This document shows, piece after piece, positions 32,790 to 42,002 of a stretch of 64,000 bases of DNA. Position numbers and translations under genes: made by a program. The notes beneath the pieces are model-generated. The model made no database searches. It saw only the letters and a list, made by a program, of their open reading frames with translations, and was not told the DNA's origin. Source of the DNA: Glutamicibacter arilaitensis Re117 (GTDB lineage Bacteria; Actinomycetota; Actinomycetes; Actinomycetales; Micrococcaceae); contig NC_014550.1 of NCBI RefSeq assembly GCF_000197735.1, forward strand, positions 434,001 to 498,000, read 5' to 3'. Within the stretch, counting starts at the first letter, position 1; every line of letters starts with the position of its first letter.

Positions 32790-33729
32790 CCCATGCGCGG
32801 ATGTCTTCCACCGCGTCGCGGTAGAACATCTCGAACTGCTCGATGGTCACATAGCCGATATGCGGAGTGGCAATCACGCCCCGGGTAGCGGCCAGCCGGT
32901 CCTTGGCCGGCAGCGGTTCCACGTCGAAGACATCCACGGCGGCCAGGTGCAGCTGCCGGCTGTCCAGTGCGTCGATGAGCGCGTCGGTCTGCACGATCCT
33001 GCTGCGCGAGGTGTTGACCAGGATGGAATCGGGACGCATCCACGCCAGCTGCTTGGGTCCGATGACCCCGGTGCTGCGCTCCGAGAGCTTCAGGTGCACG
33101 GTGACGATGTCGCTGGTGGAAAACAGCTCGGCTTCGGAGACCAGCTCCACGCCCACTTCGGTGGCGCGGGCCTTGGTGAGATTCTGGCTGTAGGCGATGA
33201 CCCGCATGCCGAAGGCCAAGCCGACCTTCGCAACCTTCGCTCCCAGATTTCCCAGGCCGTAGACGCCCAGGGTCTTGCCGGACAGGCCCAGTCCGAAAGT
33301 GGTCTGCCAGCCCGTGCCAGCGGCCAGCGGGCGGTCCGCGGAAAACAGCTCCACGTCCAGTCGGCGCGCGGCGCTGAGGATCAGCGCCCAGGTGTGCTCG
33401 GCGGCATCGGTAGCCACATAGCCGGTGTGGCTGACCACGATGCCCTGGTTCTTGGCAGCCTGCAGGTCGATGGATCCGTTGCGGCGGCCGGTGGTGACCA
33501 GCAGCTTCAGGTTGGGCAGCGCAGCCAGCCGGGCGGCCGGGAAAGGCGTGCGTTCGCGCATGGCGACGATGGCGTCGAAGGGCTGCAGCGCCTGGACGAC
33601 GGTACTGTCCTCGTGGCCCAGGTGCTCGGTGAAGACCGTGACTTCGGCGTCCAGGGCGACGGCGAGGCCGTCGAAATCGGCCAGCGAGCGGGCCACGTTG
33701 TGGTAATCATCCAGGATTGCAATGCGCAT
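32758..33729 (-). CDS. D-isomer-specific 2-hydroxyacid dehydrogenase
   Basis: A 323-residue NAD(P)-dependent dehydrogenase. The nucleotide-binding domain has VYGLGNLGAKVAKVGLAFG (about 150-168); the catalytic Arg is in LVNTSRSRIVQTDAL and the His in TPHIGYVTIEQ. The N-terminal MRIAILDDYHNVA is typical of a subgroup common in soil bacteria with unassigned substrate. It terminates inside the convergent PAP2 gene. Confidence 0.9.
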   Translation of the reverse strand: MRIAILDDYHNVARSLADFDGLAVALDAEVTVFTEHLGHEDSTVVQALQPFDAIVAMRERTPFPAARLAALPNLKLLVTTGRRNGSIDLQAAKNQGIVVSHTGYVATDAAEHTWALILSAARRLDVELFSADRPLAAGTGWQTTFGLGLSGKTLGVYGLGNLGAKVAKVGLAFGMRVIAYSQNLTKARATEVGVELVSEAELFSTSDIVTVHLKLSERSTGVIGPKQLAWMRPDSILVNTSRSRIVQTDALIDALDSRQLHLAAVDVFDVEPLPAKDRLAATRGVIATPHIGYVTIEQFEMFYRDAVEDIRAWASGAPIRVLS

Positions 33730-33825
33730 GGATTCATCCTAGGCACCTGCAGCCGATGCTGTCCCACTGCGGGCGTAACAAAAAGCTGGTGCCTGCCCAT
33801 GCAGGCATCAGCTCGAAGGATGACG

Positions 33826-35673
33826 CTACCCGATGACCGTGAAATCCAATTCCTCGGTGAAAGAACGCCCATGCACGTCGGTGGCAGTCACCGTGGCGGT
33901 GTGCGCCCCGACGGAGAGATCATCTGGCAGTTCCAAGCGCCACAAGTGGCTTGTCTTCTCGGCGAAGCCGCCGCCATGGACGAATTGCTCGGCGATGGCC
34001 GCCGGATCCGAGTACTCGGCGCCTGACAGCGGGCGTTCGCCGGCCATTTTCTGCGTCCGCTCGGCCGCAACCGGGTCCTGTCCGTCGATGGAGACCTCGA
34101 CAGCGGAGCCGGTGCTGCCCATCCAGAAGTTCGTGGTCAGCCAGGTGTCCTCGGCCAGTCCCTGCCGGCTCACCGCCAGCGGGTCATCCAGGGCCGGAAC
34201 CGTGCCGCGCTCCTTTTCCAGATTCTCCTCGTACCACTGCCGGTACGCCGGGGTGTTCAAACCCAGGGACATCTGCTTGCTGGAATCTCCACCGGTAACG
34301 GTGAAGCTCTCGGTGATCTTGGTGTTCTTGATATCCAAGGTGAGCACTCCAGGAGGGGTGCCGTCGCGCTGGATGGAAGTCGGGTAGCCGTTCTCGGTGA
34401 CCCGGCCGTCGTACCACTGTCCCGAAATAGCCGGGACGGTCAGATGGGTGAAGGGCAATCCCTCTTCACCGACTTTCTCGCGCCAGCCATCCATCAGATC
34501 ACCGGCACGCAGGTTCTCGGACATGTGGGTGTGCCCGCCCAAAGCGATGACTTCGCGTCCGTCAAGCAGCTTGTAGATCTCCTTGAGCTGCTTGGTGGAG
34601 TGCTCATCGCTATAGAAGAATTCAAGCAGGGGACTGTGCCCGGCCAGCACGATGGCCTTGTTCTTCGGAACCTCGGCAAGGTCCGCGCGCAGCCATTGCA
34701 GCTGGCGCTTGCCCAGACCGTAGGTGTAGTCGCTCTTCTTGGCCGGAACCGCAGTGGGGTATTCAATGGTGCTCAACGCAATGACATGCGTTTTGCCGGT
34801 GTCATAGGAGTAGTACTCCGGGCCGAACTGGGCGCGGAAGGAATCGAACTCGTGCTGGCCGTCCAACGAGTCGTAGTCAATATCGTGGTTACCGGGCAAG
34901 AAGCGAGCCGGTCCGTTGAGCATGGACGCCAGCTCGCGGGTCTGATGGAAGAAAGTCAAGTCATCTCCCACGAGGTCGCCGATGAACAAGGCGCCGCAGC
35001 CGGTGTAGTCGGTGCGGGCCGCCAGATCGGCGAAAGCGCCTTCCCTGGCGTACTCGACTTCCTGCTGGGTATAGGTCTGCACATCGGCACCGATGACGCA
35101 GCTCTGCTCGGGCGATTGCGTGGCGCTGCTGGCCACCAGCGGGAAGTTGACTGCCTCGGGCAGCGGCCCGGTCGGGGCGATGCCGTCGTACTTCAGGTCC
35201 GGGGAGCCTTCAGGCAGGTGGGTGTAGAAGAATTGGGCGACGTGGTCGTCGTCGACCGGAACCTGGAATCCGCGTGGCTGGGTGAGGAACGCGGTCATGT
35301 TGTTGTATGCCGGAAGTTCGTAGCGTCCCTGCCCATCGGTGGCCACGACGTCGCGGCCGTTGGAAACCGTGACGTTCGGTAGGCCAGGCTCGTTGGCATC
35401 CTGCGTGGAGTTCTTGTTGCGATCCTCGAAGACCACTCCGTCGAGCGTCTCTTGCGCGGTGCCGCTGCGGCCAGTTCCTGCCGGGATCACCTCGACTGAC
35501 CCGCGGTAGGTCGAGGAGCTCCAGTCCGCGGCGGACTTGGCTGCCGGCACTGCCTCGAGTTCCGGGGTGGCGCCGATGAATGCGGTGGAAGCTGCAATGG
35601 CAACTAGGCTTCCGGCGGTGAGATGCAGTGGGGTGAGATGATTGGTTTTGCCGGGTCGAGCGAAGATTTTCAC
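33826..35673 (-). CDS. secreted calcineurin-like metallophosphoesterase with an N-terminal Cna-B/SdrD-like domain
   Basis: A 615-residue exported protein. GTG 35673 has GGAGGA six bases upstream and is followed by a signal peptide (LTAGSLVAIAASTAFIGA). Residues about 50-130 (LDGVVFEDRNKNSTQDANEPGLPNVTVSNG) resemble an SdrD/Cna-B repeat. The phosphoesterase core shows GDLVGDD, PGNHDIDYD, AGHSPLLEF and GGHTHMSEN metal-binding motifs. A C-terminal beta-rich domain follows. No sortase motif is visible. Substrate unknown. Confidence 0.88.
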   Translation of the reverse strand: MKIFARPGKTNHLTPLHLTAGSLVAIAASTAFIGATPELEAVPAAKSAADWSSSTYRGSVEVIPAGTGRSGTAQETLDGVVFEDRNKNSTQDANEPGLPNVTVSNGRDVVATDGQGRYELPAYNNMTAFLTQPRGFQVPVDDDHVAQFFYTHLPEGSPDLKYDGIAPTGPLPEAVNFPLVASSATQSPEQSCVIGADVQTYTQQEVEYAREGAFADLAARTDYTGCGALFIGDLVGDDLTFFHQTRELASMLNGPARFLPGNHDIDYDSLDGQHEFDSFRAQFGPEYYSYDTGKTHVIALSTIEYPTAVPAKKSDYTYGLGKRQLQWLRADLAEVPKNKAIVLAGHSPLLEFFYSDEHSTKQLKEIYKLLDGREVIALGGHTHMSENLRAGDLMDGWREKVGEEGLPFTHLTVPAISGQWYDGRVTENGYPTSIQRDGTPPGVLTLDIKNTKITESFTVTGGDSSKQMSLGLNTPAYRQWYEENLEKERGTVPALDDPLAVSRQGLAEDTWLTTNFWMGSTGSAVEVSIDGQDPVAAERTQKMAGERPLSGAEYSDPAAIAEQFVHGGGFAEKTSHLWRLELPDDLSVGAHTATVTATDVHGRSFTEELDFTVIG

Positions 35674-35853
35674 GAACGTTCCTCCGGGTGGGGACAATCT
35701 GCCGGCCCCTTGGCCGGCCGTCTTCCACGGTCGCCAATGGCAGGTGAATTGCAACCCCTGTTCAGGTAATGTCTAATAATCGATCCCGTAAATAGTTATC
35801 GACTGTCTTGGCGGGATTTACTGTTTTCGAACCAGTGAAATGAAGTGGCGCGG

Positions 35854-36981
35854 ATGGAACTAGTGCAGGCGCTCATGGCAGGCGCGCGCGGGCGCAGGAT
35901 GCTGTGGGAGTTCGCCACTGCCAGCGAAGAGAAGCTGCTACCGGCGTTCGGGGAGCATCCGCTGCATGCGGCGATGTTCTACGCCGCGTATCACGTAGCG
36001 GTAGAACGCGGCGAAAGCGTTGGCCTGTTTGGCGCGGATGAATCCAGCATGCCCGAAACCAGCGTCCAGCAGATCGCCCGGCGCCTGGACAGCACCACTT
36101 TGGTTCCGGCCACAGCAGCGCTGCTGCAGCAAGCGCTGGTCCGCTCGGTCGACAGTGCCCGCTATTGGCAGGAACCGGATGGGGAAGACACCCTGCTGGC
36201 GTTGCCGGAACTGGCCGCGCCGCTTGAGCGCGTGGCCCGGCACTTGGCGGACAGCGGGCTCGCGGCCGGGTGGATGGATCCCGTGGATCTGCGCAACCAA
36301 TTCCAGGTCGAATTCGACCAGCATGACCCGCAGGGCAGGACGCAGGCTCCCGGCAGCAATGCCCTGGGCCTACTGCAGGAGTGGAGGGCCGGCATCCTGG
36401 CGACCGAAGCCCGCGATGCCGCCGAAATGAGCAGCACCCCGCTGGGCAGCTTCAGCGGGGAATGGTGGTCCAAGCCCAGCAGCCGCCTGCCCTCCACTAC
36501 CGGTGTGTTCCCAGACCGGGAGCCAGTGGGCCTGAGCTGCGTGGAGGACGGTTTCGGATGGGAGCAAGCCAGCGTCAGGTTCACGAGCGTGCCTCCCGCA
36601 GCCAAGGTGCTGGAGATCGCCACGGCCGAGGACTGGATCCGGCTCTGCCGCGAGCACGGCATCGAGGTCACCGCGCACAAGCGCCACGACTGGTACCTGT
36701 CCACCGGGCGCGACGGCGCATGGAAGATCCCCGACTGGCTGGCCGTGGCGCGCGATTACGACGGGGTGCATCTGGGTATCGGCGCCTATCTGGCGCTCGC
36801 CGGGCAGTGCCTCGACATCGATGAAGAATACGCCAGCGTGATTGCCGGGTGGGACCCGGACCAGACGTTCTGGTTCACCGATGAGCTGCGGTGCTACGGG
36901 CCGGCCCGGGAATGGATCTGCAAGGACGCCAACAACGAGGATGCACGGTGGTTGCCTGCTGGCAATGACCCAAGTTCATGA
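35854..36981 (+). CDS. hypothetical protein
   Basis: A soluble 375-residue protein, negatively charged overall, with no membrane segment and no domain I can name. The N-terminal half is helical and Ala-rich; the C-terminal third (VLEIATAEDWIRLCREHGIEVTAHKRHDWYLSTGRDGAWKIPDWLAVARDYDGVHLGIGAYL) looks like a folded alpha/beta domain with many Trp residues. Start could be ATG 35854 or GTG 35845; no strong ribosome-binding site supports either. It stands between divergent and co-directional backbone genes. Confidence 0.7.
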   Translation: MELVQALMAGARGRRMLWEFATASEEKLLPAFGEHPLHAAMFYAAYHVAVERGESVGLFGADESSMPETSVQQIARRLDSTTLVPATAALLQQALVRSVDSARYWQEPDGEDTLLALPELAAPLERVARHLADSGLAAGWMDPVDLRNQFQVEFDQHDPQGRTQAPGSNALGLLQEWRAGILATEARDAAEMSSTPLGSFSGEWWSKPSSRLPSTTGVFPDREPVGLSCVEDGFGWEQASVRFTSVPPAAKVLEIATAEDWIRLCREHGIEVTAHKRHDWYLSTGRDGAWKIPDWLAVARDYDGVHLGIGAYLALAGQCLDIDEEYASVIAGWDPDQTFWFTDELRCYGPAREWICKDANNEDARWLPAGNDPSS

Positions 36982-37030
36982 GCCGTCACGGGCGCAGTAG
37001 CCAGCCCGGGTTTCTGGTGCAATGGGTTCC

Positions 37031-37462
37031 ATGAGTGAAACGACAAACGATGAACTGGCCGCGGCTACCGAAGTCATCTTGCAGCTGCGCTGGTCGGACC
37101 AGGATGCTCTGGGACATGTGAACAATGCGCGCATCGTGACCCTGATGGAAGAAGCCCGCATCCGCTGGACGCGCGAGGACGGGACAACAGGCCGTTTCGA
37201 ATTCGGCACCGTGGTGGCATCGATCCAGATCGACTACCTGCGCCCGCTGTACTACCAGCCCGAGATGCTCATCCGCATGGGCATCAGCCGGCTGGGCAAC
37301 AAGTCCTTCACCGTGCGGGGCATCGGTTACCAGGACGGGCAGCCGGTATTCGACTCGACCACGGTCATGGTGCCGCTGGCAGCCGATGGCATCTCGTCGC
37401 GCCCGCTCAACGAGCTGGAGCGCAGCTGGCTCGGCAAATCGCTGATCCCAGCACGCAGCTAG
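37031..37462 (+). CDS. acyl-CoA thioesterase of the 4-hydroxybenzoyl-CoA (hotdog) family
   Basis: A 143-residue hotdog-fold protein. LRWSDQDALGHVNNARIVTLMEEARIRW is the 4HBT signature containing the catalytic Asp (RWSDQDALGHVNN), and IDYLRPLYYQPEMLIRMGI the central helix-strand. Probably hydrolyses an acyl-CoA; specificity unknown. ATG 37031 (MSETTNDE) is preferred over ATG 37022. The stop overlaps the 3' end of the convergent XRE pseudogene by four bases. Confidence 0.85.
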   Translation: MSETTNDELAAATEVILQLRWSDQDALGHVNNARIVTLMEEARIRWTREDGTTGRFEFGTVVASIQIDYLRPLYYQPEMLIRMGISRLGNKSFTVRGIGYQDGQPVFDSTTVMVPLAADGISSRPLNELERSWLGKSLIPARS

Positions 37463-38310
37463 GCTTCGGGCACCGGTCCCTGGCCGTTGAGCAGCGCGGC
37501 CAGATCGCGCAGCTTCGCTTCGGAGTCCGAGCCTGGCTCGGTGGTGTAGATGAACAGGGTCTGGTCCGGTGCCCCGGTCACGTCCAAGGCCTCGTAGTTG
37601 ACCTCCAGATAGCCCACCTGGGGATGGTTGAACCGCTTGATCCCGTCCCGCCGCTCGACCACCCGGTGATCGGCCCACCAGGTGCGGAACTCTTCGCTGT
37701 TCATGGACATCTCTCCGACCAGCTGCGCGAGCAGCGGATCATGCGGATGGCGCCCGGCATCCAGGCGCAAGGTGCCGACCATCGAGGCGGCGATCTGCTC
37801 CCAGTCGGCCTAGCGCTGCCTGGCTTCGGGATCCAGGAAGGCCCAGCGGATCAGGCTGCGGTGGCGCACCGGCTTGACCAAGAAGTCGGTGAGCAGGCTG
37901 GCGGCCAGCGCATTCATGCCCAGCACCTCGGTACGCCGTCCGCGGATGAAGGCCGGATGCCCGGTGAAGGAATCCAGCAGCTGATGCAATGAGGGGCGTA
38001 CCCGCTGGATGCTGCTCGACGGGTTGTTGCGCCCGGAACCGGAGACCGAGCGGGCCAGATTGAACAAATGCCCGGCCGCCGTCTCATCCAGTTCCAGGGC
38101 CGTGGCCAACGCGCCGAGCACGGATTCGGAAGGGCGCTTGTGCCGGCCCTGTTCCAGCCGGGTGTAGTAGTCGGTGCTCACGCCGGCCAGGACCGCAACC
38201 TCTTCGCGGCGCAGGCCAGGCACGCGCCGCCGGGGACCGCCATCGCCTGCCGGGCTGACCAGGGCCCGCCGTACCTTGAGGAATTCGCCGAGCTCGGTAT
38301 TGGAATTCAT
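37459..38310 (-). pseudogene. XRE-family regulator (MmyB-like ligand domain) with in-frame TAG
   Basis: The N-terminal part (MNSNTELGEFLKVRRALVSP, HTH with RREEVAVLAGVSTDYYTRLEQG) and the C-terminal MmyB-like domain (RTEVLGMNALAASLLTDF and FRTWWADHRVVERRDGIKRFNHPQVGYLEVNYEAL) are in the same frame. A TAG at 37810-37812 separates DPEARQR from ADWEQIAASMVGTLRLDAG. Relatives usually have Tyr or another residue at this place, so one base change (TAC or TAT to TAG) explains it. Without it the protein would be 283 residues, normal for the family. The truncated product keeps the HTH but only part of the ligand domain. Confidence 0.85.
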
Positions 38311-38351
38311 CCCTGCATTCCTTTCATCCGCGGGCCGCATCGCCCCGGTCT

Positions 38352-38439
38352 TATCCTAGCCCTGCGTGCAGTGGCAGCCAGCAGCCAGAACTATCCTAGC
38401 CCTGCGTGCAGTGGCAGCCAGCAGCCAGAACTATCCTAG
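38352..38439. repeat. two exact 40-bp tandem repeats plus an 8-bp partial copy
   Basis: The unit begins TATCCTAGCCCTGCGTGCAG and is 40 bp long: 38352-38391 and 38392-38431 are identical, followed by TATCCTAG at 38432-38439. It lies between the start of the broken XRE regulator gene and the BenE-type transporter gene, so it sits in both promoter regions. Confidence 0.95.
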
Positions 38440-38553
38440 GAATGCCATACCCCGGATCAATGCGCCACGTCCCACGGCCCCTGGAGCCGTGCAATGGTGG
38501 TGGACTATTAATGCCACTGCCAATGACACTGCCACCATCGCCCAGGAGCGCAC

Positions 38554-39849
38554 ATGCCCAAACCCGCCGATAACCTGCCAACCCGCGAATCGACTCCAGC
38601 AGCTGCGGGAGCACCGCGCGAACCGCTGCTGGAGCGGGCCGTGCAGCGGCCTGCCGGGATCCGCGCCCTGCTGCGCGACTTGGGCGGGACGTATGCCAGC
38701 AATGGCGTGATCGGGCTGGTTTTCTCCGCCTCCGGCCCCATCGCGGTCACCCTTGCGGTGGGTGTCGCTGGCGGGCTGTCCCAAGCCGAGATGGCCTCCT
38801 GGGTCTGCGGGATCTTCCTTTCCGCCGGGTTGGCGACCATCGTGATGTCCCTGCTCTACCGCCAGCCGCTGGGATTCGCCTGGTCCATCCCCGGCACGGT
38901 GCTGTTGGGCCCTTCGCTGCAGCACCTGTCCTTCCCCGAGGTGGTCGGGGCCTTCTTCGTCTCCGGGGTGCTGGTCCTGGCCTTGGGCGCTACCGGGGTG
39001 GTGCGCCGGATCATGGCGGCCATTCCCATGCCGATCGTGATGGCCATGGTGGCCGCGGTGTTCTTGCGCTTCGGCACCGATATCGTCTCTTCCACCCAAG
39101 CCAACCCGGTGGTGGCCGGACCCATGGTGCTGGTCTTCGTCCTGCTCGCCGCGGTGCCGGCGCTGGGCAGAAGGCTGCCCCCGGTGCTGGGCACGCTGAT
39201 CGCCGGGGTCATCGCGGTGGCCGCCAGCGGCCAGTTCGCGTTGGACGCAGCTGGTGGGCCCGTGCTGGCCACTCCGGTGTTCACCGCTCCGGAATTCACC
39301 TGGGCTGCGCAGCTGGAACTTGTGGTGCCGTTGGCCATTACCGTGCTGATCGTGCAGAACGGCCAGGGCGTAGCGGTGCTGCGCTCTGCCGGGCACCGTC
39401 CCCCGGTCAATGCCTTTGCGCTGGCCTCGGGCGGGTTCTCGATCCTGAATGCATGCTTCGGCGCGGTGTCCGCCTGCGTCACCGGGCCGACCAACGCGTT
39501 GCTCACATCATCTGGGGAGAAGCACCGCCAGTACACCGCGGCGGTGGTCTATGGCCTCCTGTCCCTGCTCTTCGCCCTGTTCGCTCCGACGCTGACGCGC
39601 TTCATGCTGGCCACCCCCGAGGCTTTCGTGTTGGCCTTGGGAGGCATCGCCATGCTCAAGGCCCTGCAGCAGGCCTTCGTGACGGCCTTCGCCACCAAAT
39701 TCACCCTGGGCGCCCTGGTGACGTTCGTCGTGACGATTTCCGGCCTGGACCTGTTCAATATCCATGCAGCGTTCTGGGGCATCCTCTTCGGCTATGCCGC
39801 CTCCCGGCTCATGGAACGCACGGACCATGCAACCGTTTCCGGGCCATAG
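38554..39849 (+). CDS. BenE-type benzoate/proton symporter family protein
   Basis: A 431-residue membrane transporter with about 11-12 helices. The N-terminal cytoplasmic tail of about 45 residues precedes ASNGVIGLVFSASGPIAVTLAVG; later blocks FAWSIPGTVLLG, IPMPIVMAMVAAVFLRFG and CFGAVSACVTGPTNALLTSSG are typical BenE motifs. AGGAG lies five bases before the ATG. Its position next to the aromatic catabolic cluster suggests uptake of an aromatic acid such as benzoate or 4-hydroxybenzoate (inference). Confidence 0.88.
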   Translation: MPKPADNLPTRESTPAAAGAPREPLLERAVQRPAGIRALLRDLGGTYASNGVIGLVFSASGPIAVTLAVGVAGGLSQAEMASWVCGIFLSAGLATIVMSLLYRQPLGFAWSIPGTVLLGPSLQHLSFPEVVGAFFVSGVLVLALGATGVVRRIMAAIPMPIVMAMVAAVFLRFGTDIVSSTQANPVVAGPMVLVFVLLAAVPALGRRLPPVLGTLIAGVIAVAASGQFALDAAGGPVLATPVFTAPEFTWAAQLELVVPLAITVLIVQNGQGVAVLRSAGHRPPVNAFALASGGFSILNACFGAVSACVTGPTNALLTSSGEKHRQYTAAVVYGLLSLLFALFAPTLTRFMLATPEAFVLALGGIAMLKALQQAFVTAFATKFTLGALVTFVVTISGLDLFNIHAAFWGILFGYAASRLMERTDHATVSGP

Positions 39850-39970
39850 CGCGGATACCGGATCCGTTGCGCGGATAGCCCGCACGCTGGGCAGCTGGCA
39901 GTTCGTGCCGAGCCTGCGAGCTGGCCTAAGCTGGCGGTAGCTTACATCGATCTTTTCGGACAGGACGGGC

Positions 39971-40762
39971 ATGGCCACGGGCAGCATGTATCGGGTGGGA
40001 GTACTGGGCCACGGGGCGATCGGCTCCGTGGTGGCGGAGCAACTGGCAGCCGGGACGGTGCACGGTGCCCAGCTCGAAGGGGTGATCCTGCGCCGTCCGC
40101 AAGCCGGGCTGGAGCATGAGCAGCTGAGCTGGGAGGCGGCCCTGGAGCGCTGCGACCTGGTGGTCGAATGCGCGGGCCAGCAAGCCCTGCGCGAGAATGC
40201 GGTGTGCATCCTGGCCTCCGGGGTTGACCTGCTGGCCAGTTCCATGGGAGCGCTGGCTGACCCGGAGTTCGCCGCGCAAGTGCAGGCCGCCGGACCGGGA
40301 CGCTTGTCCAGCACTGCTGGGGCCATCGGCGGATTGGACCTGCTGGGCGCGGCTGCCCGGATGGGCGGCATCGACCAGGTGCTGGTGACGACGCGCAAGC
40401 TGCCGGCCATCTTGGTGCAGCCGTGGATGGATGCGCAGCTGCGCGGTGAATTGGAGCAGGCCGCCGGACCGGTAGAGGTATTTCGCGGTCCAGCCGCGGC
40501 AGCGGCCCAGGACTTCCCGAAGTCATTGAATGTGGCCGCGGCGGTGGCGTTGGCTGTGGGGGATTGGGATGCGGTGACAGCCAGATTGATCGCCGACCCG
40601 GAGGCAGGCCTGACCGAGCACCGCATCGAGGCGCGCGGCCCAGCCGGCGAGTACAGCTTCTCGATCAAGAACCACCCCTCGCCACGCAACCCGCGCACCA
40701 GCGGTATCGTCCCGTGGGCCCTGCTGCACTCGATCCGGCAAGCCGCGGCGGCGCGCCGCTAG
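39971..40762 (+). CDS. L-aspartate dehydrogenase-like protein (NadX family)
   Basis: A 263-residue NAD-dependent dehydrogenase. The Rossmann motif is VGVLGHGAIGSVVAEQL; DLVVECAGQQALRENA follows; the DUF108 catalytic domain contains SSTAGAIGGLDLLGAA, KSLNVAAAVALA and the C-terminal FSIKNHPSPRNPRTSGI. Family members convert aspartate to iminoaspartate or act on related amino acids. No NAD biosynthesis genes are near, so the role here is uncertain. Confidence 0.85.
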   Translation: MATGSMYRVGVLGHGAIGSVVAEQLAAGTVHGAQLEGVILRRPQAGLEHEQLSWEAALERCDLVVECAGQQALRENAVCILASGVDLLASSMGALADPEFAAQVQAAGPGRLSSTAGAIGGLDLLGAAARMGGIDQVLVTTRKLPAILVQPWMDAQLRGELEQAAGPVEVFRGPAAAAAQDFPKSLNVAAAVALAVGDWDAVTARLIADPEAGLTEHRIEARGPAGEYSFSIKNHPSPRNPRTSGIVPWALLHSIRQAAAARR

Positions 40763-40778
40763 CGGCGCGGTGTCACCG

Positions 40779-41186
40779 CTAGTCTCCTTCGGCTGCCGCG
40801 TACTCCTCCAGCACCTTCTTGCCGATCTTGAACGCCACGTTCGCTGCCGGAACGGAGCAGTAGATGGCGCATTGCAAGAAGACTTCCTTGATTTCTTCGG
40901 GAGTCATGCCGTTGCGCAGGGCCGCGTGCACATGCATTTCCAGTTCTTCCCAGTAGCCGCCGGCGATCATTGCGGTCAGCGTGATGGCGCTGCGGGTAGT
41001 GTGTGGCAGGCCGTCGCGGGTCCAGATGGTGCCCCATGCGTAGCGGGTGATCATTTCCTGGAATTCGTCGGTGAACTCATTCGAGTTCCTGGTGGAACGC
41101 TCAACGTGCTCGTTGCCCAGCACCTGGCGGCGTACCTCCATGCCGGCATCGTAGGTATCGCCGGGAAGGCGCGGTGAATCAGCCAT
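40779..41186 (-). CDS. pcaC: 4-carboxymuconolactone decarboxylase PcaC
   Basis: A 135-residue CMD-family enzyme that decarboxylates 4-carboxymuconolactone to beta-ketoadipate enol-lactone. Recognisable are YDAGMEVRRQVLGNEHVERS, YAWGTIWTRDGLPHTTRSAITLTAMIA, and the C-terminal EIKEVFLQCAIYCSVPAANVAF. Last gene of the pob-pca run; 18 bp separate it from pcaD. In several actinobacteria PcaC is fused to PcaD as PcaL, but here they are separate. Confidence 0.93.
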   Translation of the reverse strand: MADSPRLPGDTYDAGMEVRRQVLGNEHVERSTRNSNEFTDEFQEMITRYAWGTIWTRDGLPHTTRSAITLTAMIAGGYWEELEMHVHAALRNGMTPEEIKEVFLQCAIYCSVPAANVAFKIGKKVLEEYAAAEGD

Positions 41187-41204
41187 TTCTGCAGGTCCTC
41201 GCTT

Positions 41205-42002
41205 CTAGTTGGACAGCAAGAACTCGGCCAGCAAGGCCGCGGTCTCTTCGGGAGCTTCGGCCGGAGCCAGGTGGGAGGCCGAATCGATGACCGCCATGGT
41301 TCCGCGGGGTGCATTTTCGGCGATGAACTCCGCATCTGCCGGAGGGCACACCTGGTCCTGTGCGCCGTTGATGGCAATGATCGGGTCGCTGGTTGAAGCC
41401 AGCTGCCCGCGCACGTCGAATCCTGCCAAGGCGCCGCAGGCGTGGGCGTAGGCGAAGCGGTCAGCGTCCTGCAGGCTGTGCAGCAGCTCGGTGCTGATCA
41501 CCGGTTCCTTCTCGATGAATCCCGGTGCGAACCAGCGCTCGGCAGAACCGGCGACCATGGTCGGGGTGCCGGCCTTGGCGACCAGCTCGGCACGGTCGGT
41601 CCATCCTTCGGGGGTGCCGATCTTCGCCGCAGAGCAGATGGAGGACAACGCATTGAAGAAGCCGGTGTGGTCCACGGCCAGCTGCAGGGCGGTGGCCCCG
41701 CCGACCGACACTCCGGCGTAGTACAGCTTGCTGCCCTCGGAGATGACGCCGTCGGCACGCAGCGCCTCGACGGCCTTGGTGACGCCGGTAGCCAGTTCGG
41801 CCAGCGAGAAGGCTTCGGTGGACGGCTTGCTTTCGCCGTGCCCCGGAAGGTCCCAGGCGATGACCTGGAACTTGTCCTTGAGGTACGGCAAGGCCGGGGC
41901 CCACAGCGGCAGGGCCGCGGTGCCCAGCGAGGGGCCGACGATGAGGGTGGGAAGTGCCTTGTCGGTGTGCAGCAAGGAGGGGGTTAGTTGCGGGACTGCC
42001 AT
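41205..42002 (-). CDS. pcaD: 3-oxoadipate enol-lactonase PcaD
   Basis: A 265-residue alpha/beta hydrolase that opens beta-ketoadipate enol-lactone. The nucleophile elbow is YAGVSVGGATAL (Ser about 108), the acid is in INGAQDQVCPP, and the His in VIDSASHLAPAEAPEE. WDLPGHGES is the oxyanion-side motif. Its start overlaps the pcaB end by 19 bases, so translation is probably coupled. Confidence 0.92.
   Translation of the reverse strand: MAVPQLTPSLLHTDKALPTLIVGPSLGTAALPLWAPALPYLKDKFQVIAWDLPGHGESKPSTEAFSLAELATGVTKAVEALRADGVISEGSKLYYAGVSVGGATALQLAVDHTGFFNALSSICSAAKIGTPEGWTDRAELVAKAGTPTMVAGSAERWFAPGFIEKEPVISTELLHSLQDADRFAYAHACGALAGFDVRGQLASTSDPIIAINGAQDQVCPPADAEFIAENAPRGTMAVIDSASHLAPAEAPEETAALLAEFLLSN

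Noticed and set aside
38352..38439. CRISPR array
   Set aside because: The two 40-bp units are directly adjacent without spacers and no cas gene is near.
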